From NCBI GenBank assembly GCA_003161435.1, contig PMOS01000030.1, positions 1-64,000 on the forward strand: DNA of 64,000 bases. Reading direction: 5' to 3'. Positions 61,395 through 64,000 of the stretch are shown one piece after another. The position numbers and the translations under genes were made by a program. Origin of the DNA: Vulcanimicrobiota bacterium (GTDB lineage Bacteria; Vulcanimicrobiota; Vulcanimicrobiia; Vulcanimicrobiales; Vulcanimicrobiaceae). Numbering within the stretch: the stretch's first letter is position 1; each line of letters opens with the position of its first letter. The notes beneath the pieces are model-generated. The model was not told where the DNA came from. It searched no databases and saw nothing but the letters and a program-made list of their open reading frames with translations.

Positions 61395-62420
61395 ATGACG
61401 CCGGTCACAGCCGCCGCCGCCGGGGCGCTCGGAGCGTTGGCCATCATCGCCGCGGCGACGGGCCGGCCGTTGCGGCGTCGCCGCGAGGCCCTCGAAGCCG
61501 CCGGTGCGGCCGCCGTGGCAACGATCGCGCTGATCCTGGGCGGGGACGAAGGCGTGCTCGGCGGGGTCGCCGTCGTGCTGGGGGCCGCCGCCGTCACGCG
61601 GTACGTCCAGGCGATCCGGGCGGCGACCCGCGACGCGCCGGCACGCCTGTTCGCGGCGTTCGAGCGCGACAGCGAAGCGAAGGCCCGCTTCCTTCCTCGC
61701 ATGCTGGTCGAACGGCTAGGGCGCAACTCCCTTGCCGACGTGGAGATCGGCGACCGGGCGACCCAGCCGATGACCGTGCTCTTCGCGGACATCCGCGATT
61801 CGACCGCGTTGACCGAGGCGCTCTCGTCCGAGGATGCGTTCGTCCTCATCGCGGACTTCTTCGCGCGCTCGGCGCGCGTGGTGCGCGCCCATCGGGGCAC
61901 CGTCGACAAGTACCTCGGCGACGGGTACATGGCGCTGTTCCCGCGCCGGGTCGAGGACGCGCTCGACGCCGCGCTCGCGCTGCGCGACGCGGTCCAAGAT
62001 CTCAATCGCGAAGGACTCGGACCGGCGATCGAGGTCGGCATCGGGCTGCACACCGGACCGGTCACCTTCGGGACGGTCGGCGACGCGCTGCACATCGACA
62101 CCACGGTCGTCTCGGATACCGTCAACACGACCAAACGCGTCGAGGGACTCTCCAAGCGACTGCGCGTCCCAATCGTCGCCACCGAAGACGTGATGAACGC
62201 GGTTCGCGACGCGGCCCACTATCACGCGCGCTCGCTCGGCCGGCACAAGGTGCGCGGAAAACGCGAACCGCTCGATGTGTACGCGATCCAGGCGGTGCCC
62301 GACGTCCGCCGCATCACGACGATCCGCAGTGCCGTGAAACAACCCACCACCACGAGGCCGCCTGCTTCCGCGAGCCACGCCGCAACCGCGGTGAAGCAAC
62401 CCGTCGAACTCCCCCGCTAG
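61395..62420 (+). CDS. Class III nucleotide cyclase with N-terminal membrane segment
   Basis: 341 residues; ATG at 61395. N-terminal hydrophobic part (about 1-75, two to three helices), then a class III cyclase domain (about 115-290): VLFADIRDSTALTE (first metal Asp), VDKYLGDGYMALF (substrate Lys and second Asp), GTVGDALHIDTTVVSDTVNTTKRVE (quoted in part: VSDTVNTTKRVE) with transition-state Asn and Arg. All catalytic residues seem present, so cAMP production is likely. A disordered tail follows. Ends in a strong hairpin at 62435-62480. Confidence 0.85.
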   Translation: MTPVTAAAAGALGALAIIAAATGRPLRRRREALEAAGAAAVATIALILGGDEGVLGGVAVVLGAAAVTRYVQAIRAATRDAPARLFAAFERDSEAKARFLPRMLVERLGRNSLADVEIGDRATQPMTVLFADIRDSTALTEALSSEDAFVLIADFFARSARVVRAHRGTVDKYLGDGYMALFPRRVEDALDAALALRDAVQDLNREGLGPAIEVGIGLHTGPVTFGTVGDALHIDTTVVSDTVNTTKRVEGLSKRLRVPIVATEDVMNAVRDAAHYHARSLGRHKVRGKREPLDVYAIQAVPDVRRITTIRSAVKQPTTTRPPASASHAATAVKQPVELPR

Positions 62421-62434
62421 CGCTCAGCGGCGGA

Positions 62435-62480
62435 TCGGCCGAAGGCCGAACGCGAGTGTTCGCGCACTTTGCGCGAACAC
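62435..62480. terminator. Bidirectional terminator between convergent genes
   Basis: Two perfect stems: TCGGCC-GAA-GGCCGA (62435-62449) and GTGTTCGCGCA (62456-62466) with its complement (62470-62480) around CTT. The first belongs to the GGCC-triloop-GGCC family also at 6267 and 52041. They fill the whole 61 bases between two stop codons. No U-tract, as often in high-GC genomes. Confidence 0.7.
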
Positions 62481-62481
62481 A

Positions 62482-64000
62482 TTACGGCGGCGGCAACACC
62501 GGGTGGTGGTCGGGGAACGGCGGTTGATGGAACGTCGGGACCGGATGCGCTGCCAGCAGCTGCATCGCTTTGGTCACGGCCGCTTCGAGTTGCGGATCGT
62601 GGCCTTCGCGGACCAGCTTGGGATCTTGCCAGACCTCGATGTCGGGTGCGATACCATGGCCCTCGACTTCCCATTGCCCGTGCAGTCCGCCGATGCCGGC
62701 GCGCGGTGAGGTGACGCCGCCGCCGTCCATGAGCGGCGGGTAGCCCCCGATGCCGACCAAACCGCCCCAGGTGCGCACGCCGACCAACGGGCCGAGCCCG
62801 GCTTTGCGGAAGTACCACGGCATGGCGTCGCCGCCCGAACCGGCGAACTCGTTGATCACCATGACCTTCGGACCGTAGATCGCCAACGGCGGGTCGATCG
62901 TCGTCTTGCCTTCGCGACTCACGACGACGCCCATCGGTTTGCGGCCGAGCAGGTCGATGATATAGTCCGCGATCTGTCCACCGTGGTTGAAGCGTTCGTC
63001 GATGACGACGCCCTGCTTGCCGATCTGCGAGAAGAAATACCGGTTGAAGTTGGTGAACCCGCCGCTGCCCGTATCGGGAAGGTACACGTACGCGAGCTTG
63101 CCGCCGCTGAGCTGATCGACTTTGCGGCGGTTGCTCTCGATCCAGGCGAGGTTGCGCAGGCGGGCCTCGCTGCGCACCGGCACGACGACGACGTCGCGCG
63201 CGCCGCTGCCGTCGGCATTGGGACCGACGCGAATCGTCGTCTGCTTGCCGGCGGTCTCTTCGAAGAAGCTATAGACCTCTTGCGATGCGGTGACGTTGCG
63301 TCCGTTGACCGCCAACAGGTACTCGCCGACTTTGACGTTCGTCCCCGGCTGCGTGAGCGGCGCCTGCACGTCGGGATTCCAGTTCTCGCCGTCGTAGATC
63401 TTGCTGATCCGATAGCGGTCGTTCTCGACGCGGTAGTCGGCGCCGAGGAGGCCGACGGTGATGGTGCGCGTCTGCGGCGGCGGACCCTTGACGAACATGT
63501 GCCCGACCGAGATGTAGCTGAGCATCTCGCGCATGAGGAACGTCAGGTCGTCGCGCGACGAGAGCCCGGCCACATACGGTTCGAAGCGCTTCTCCGCGGC
63601 CGCGATGTCGAGCCCGTGGAAGTGCGGATCGTAGAAGAACTCGCGCTGGAGACGCCACGCCTCGTGGTACATCTGCGCCCACTCCTTGCGCGGCTCGACG
63701 TAGACTTCGAGCGTCTGCGTGGCGAGCGCGCCGGCGCCGGGATGCACCGGCTGGCTCGTCGGGACGATGAACCAGCGCCGCGCCATCGTGTACAGCAGAT
63801 GATCGCCGTCGGCTGCGACGACGGCGCCGTTCGTGCCCGCTACGATCGGCTTCGCCTTGCGCGACTTGAGATCGAACAGCTCGACGTCGAACGTCGGTGG
63901 CCCCGGGTCGAGCTGCGCGAGCGGCGCTTTGAACAGGAACAACTCGCCGGGCTTGCCGGCACCGATCGCGGCGTAGTTCGCTTCCTCGACCGGCAGCGCC
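62482..64000 (-). CDS. Tricorn-like S41 peptidase, N-terminal part outside window
   Basis: The frame runs off the right edge, so only about 506 C-terminal residues are seen. After the end of a propeller-like part come the C-terminal helices (YHEAWRLQREFFYDPHFHGLD), a PDZ domain (about 63500-63150; PGTNVKVGEYLLAVNGRNV) and the S41 core with VVIDERFNHGGQIADY and the nucleophile Ser in NEFAGSGGDAMPWYF. It matches tricorn protease core, which degrades oligopeptides. A Pro-rich tail ends the protein. Convergent with the cyclase. Confidence 0.85.
   Translation of the reverse strand, partial: ALPVEEANYAAIGAGKPGELFLFKAPLAQLDPGPPTFDVELFDLKSRKAKPIVAGTNGAVVAADGDHLLYTMARRWFIVPTSQPVHPGAGALATQTLEVYVEPRKEWAQMYHEAWRLQREFFYDPHFHGLDIAAAEKRFEPYVAGLSSRDDLTFLMREMLSYISVGHMFVKGPPPQTRTITVGLLGADYRVENDRYRISKIYDGENWNPDVQAPLTQPGTNVKVGEYLLAVNGRNVTASQEVYSFFEETAGKQTTIRVGPNADGSGARDVVVVPVRSEARLRNLAWIESNRRKVDQLSGGKLAYVYLPDTGSGGFTNFNRYFFSQIGKQGVVIDERFNHGGQIADYIIDLLGRKPMGVVVSREGKTTIDPPLAIYGPKVMVINEFAGSGGDAMPWYFRKAGLGPLVGVRTWGGLVGIGGYPPLMDGGGVTSPRAGIGGLHGQWEVEGHGIAPDIEVWQDPKLVREGHDPQLEAAVTKAMQLLAAHPVPTFHQPPFPDHHPVLPPP

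Overview
This is a gene-dense, clearly high-GC chromosomal window. Codons strongly favour G or C in the third position, GTG and TTG starts are common, and many neighbouring genes overlap by the 4-base ATGA or GTGA junction. Several predicted lipoproteins, a surface protein with an S74 self-cleaving chaperone domain, futalosine-route menaquinone genes, queuosine genes and many secreted beta-propeller or Pro/Thr-linker proteins suggest a diderm, free-living, mostly respiratory bacterium. The gene set resembles uncultured soil phyla such as Candidatus Eremiobacterota (WPS-2), but no rRNA or marker gene is present, so that placement is only an inference. No tRNA, rRNA, CRISPR array or complete insertion sequence was found.

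Layout. 1-2517: two minus-strand lipoproteins, one with a Pro/Thr repeat tail running off the edge and one Vgb-like propeller. 2748-7836: branched-chain 2-oxoacid dehydrogenase E1a-E1b-E2, then a retropepsin-like secreted protein; a 168-bp MITE-like palindrome (7833-8000) lies at its stop codon. 8018-9441: GrpB and DUF4438 genes. 9459-14177: a plus-strand run of queD, a secreted protein, queE, an Mpo1-like gene, mqnB, mqnD and a NamZ-like gene. 14300-18829: PilZ, glcD-glcE and a DUF2600 terpene-synthase-like gene. 18950-24597: PepP, SGNH hydrolase, acyltransferase-3, SDR39U1 epimerase and an acyl-CoA ligase. 24600-26260: a lower-GC island with a decayed alpha/beta hydrolase, a membrane protein and repeat debris.

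26260-34646: a fatty-acid module. A PadR regulator heads a minus-strand operon (padR-fadE-secreted protein-fadJ-fadA-GNAT) and faces a divergent acyl-CoA ligase; the promoters overlap at a palindrome and padR looks leaderless. 34681-39961: thioesterase, TrxB, a PLDc_N peptide, an HTH-MBL protein, a PDZ/multi-TM/GAF sensor, and a second, truncated MBL copy forming a direct repeat of about 537 bp around the sensor. 39984-42344: the S74 lipoprotein, a frameshifted cupin and a small uncertain ORF.

42346-52151: a closely spaced ten-gene minus-strand operon (degenerate DDAH-fold protein, metallophosphoesterase, ABC-2 exporter pair, two thioredoxin-like/repeat proteins, retropepsin-PDZ, NfeD-like, flotillin, PspA-like), which reads as an envelope-maintenance unit. 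Next to it is a higBA toxin-antitoxin pair with a clear operator. 52947-64000: DUF3311 plus sodium:solute symporter, DoxX, a YncE/AcpA-like phosphoesterase, a MocR regulator, an OmpR response regulator, an ACT-malic enzyme, a class III nucleotide cyclase and the C-terminal part of a tricorn-like protease.
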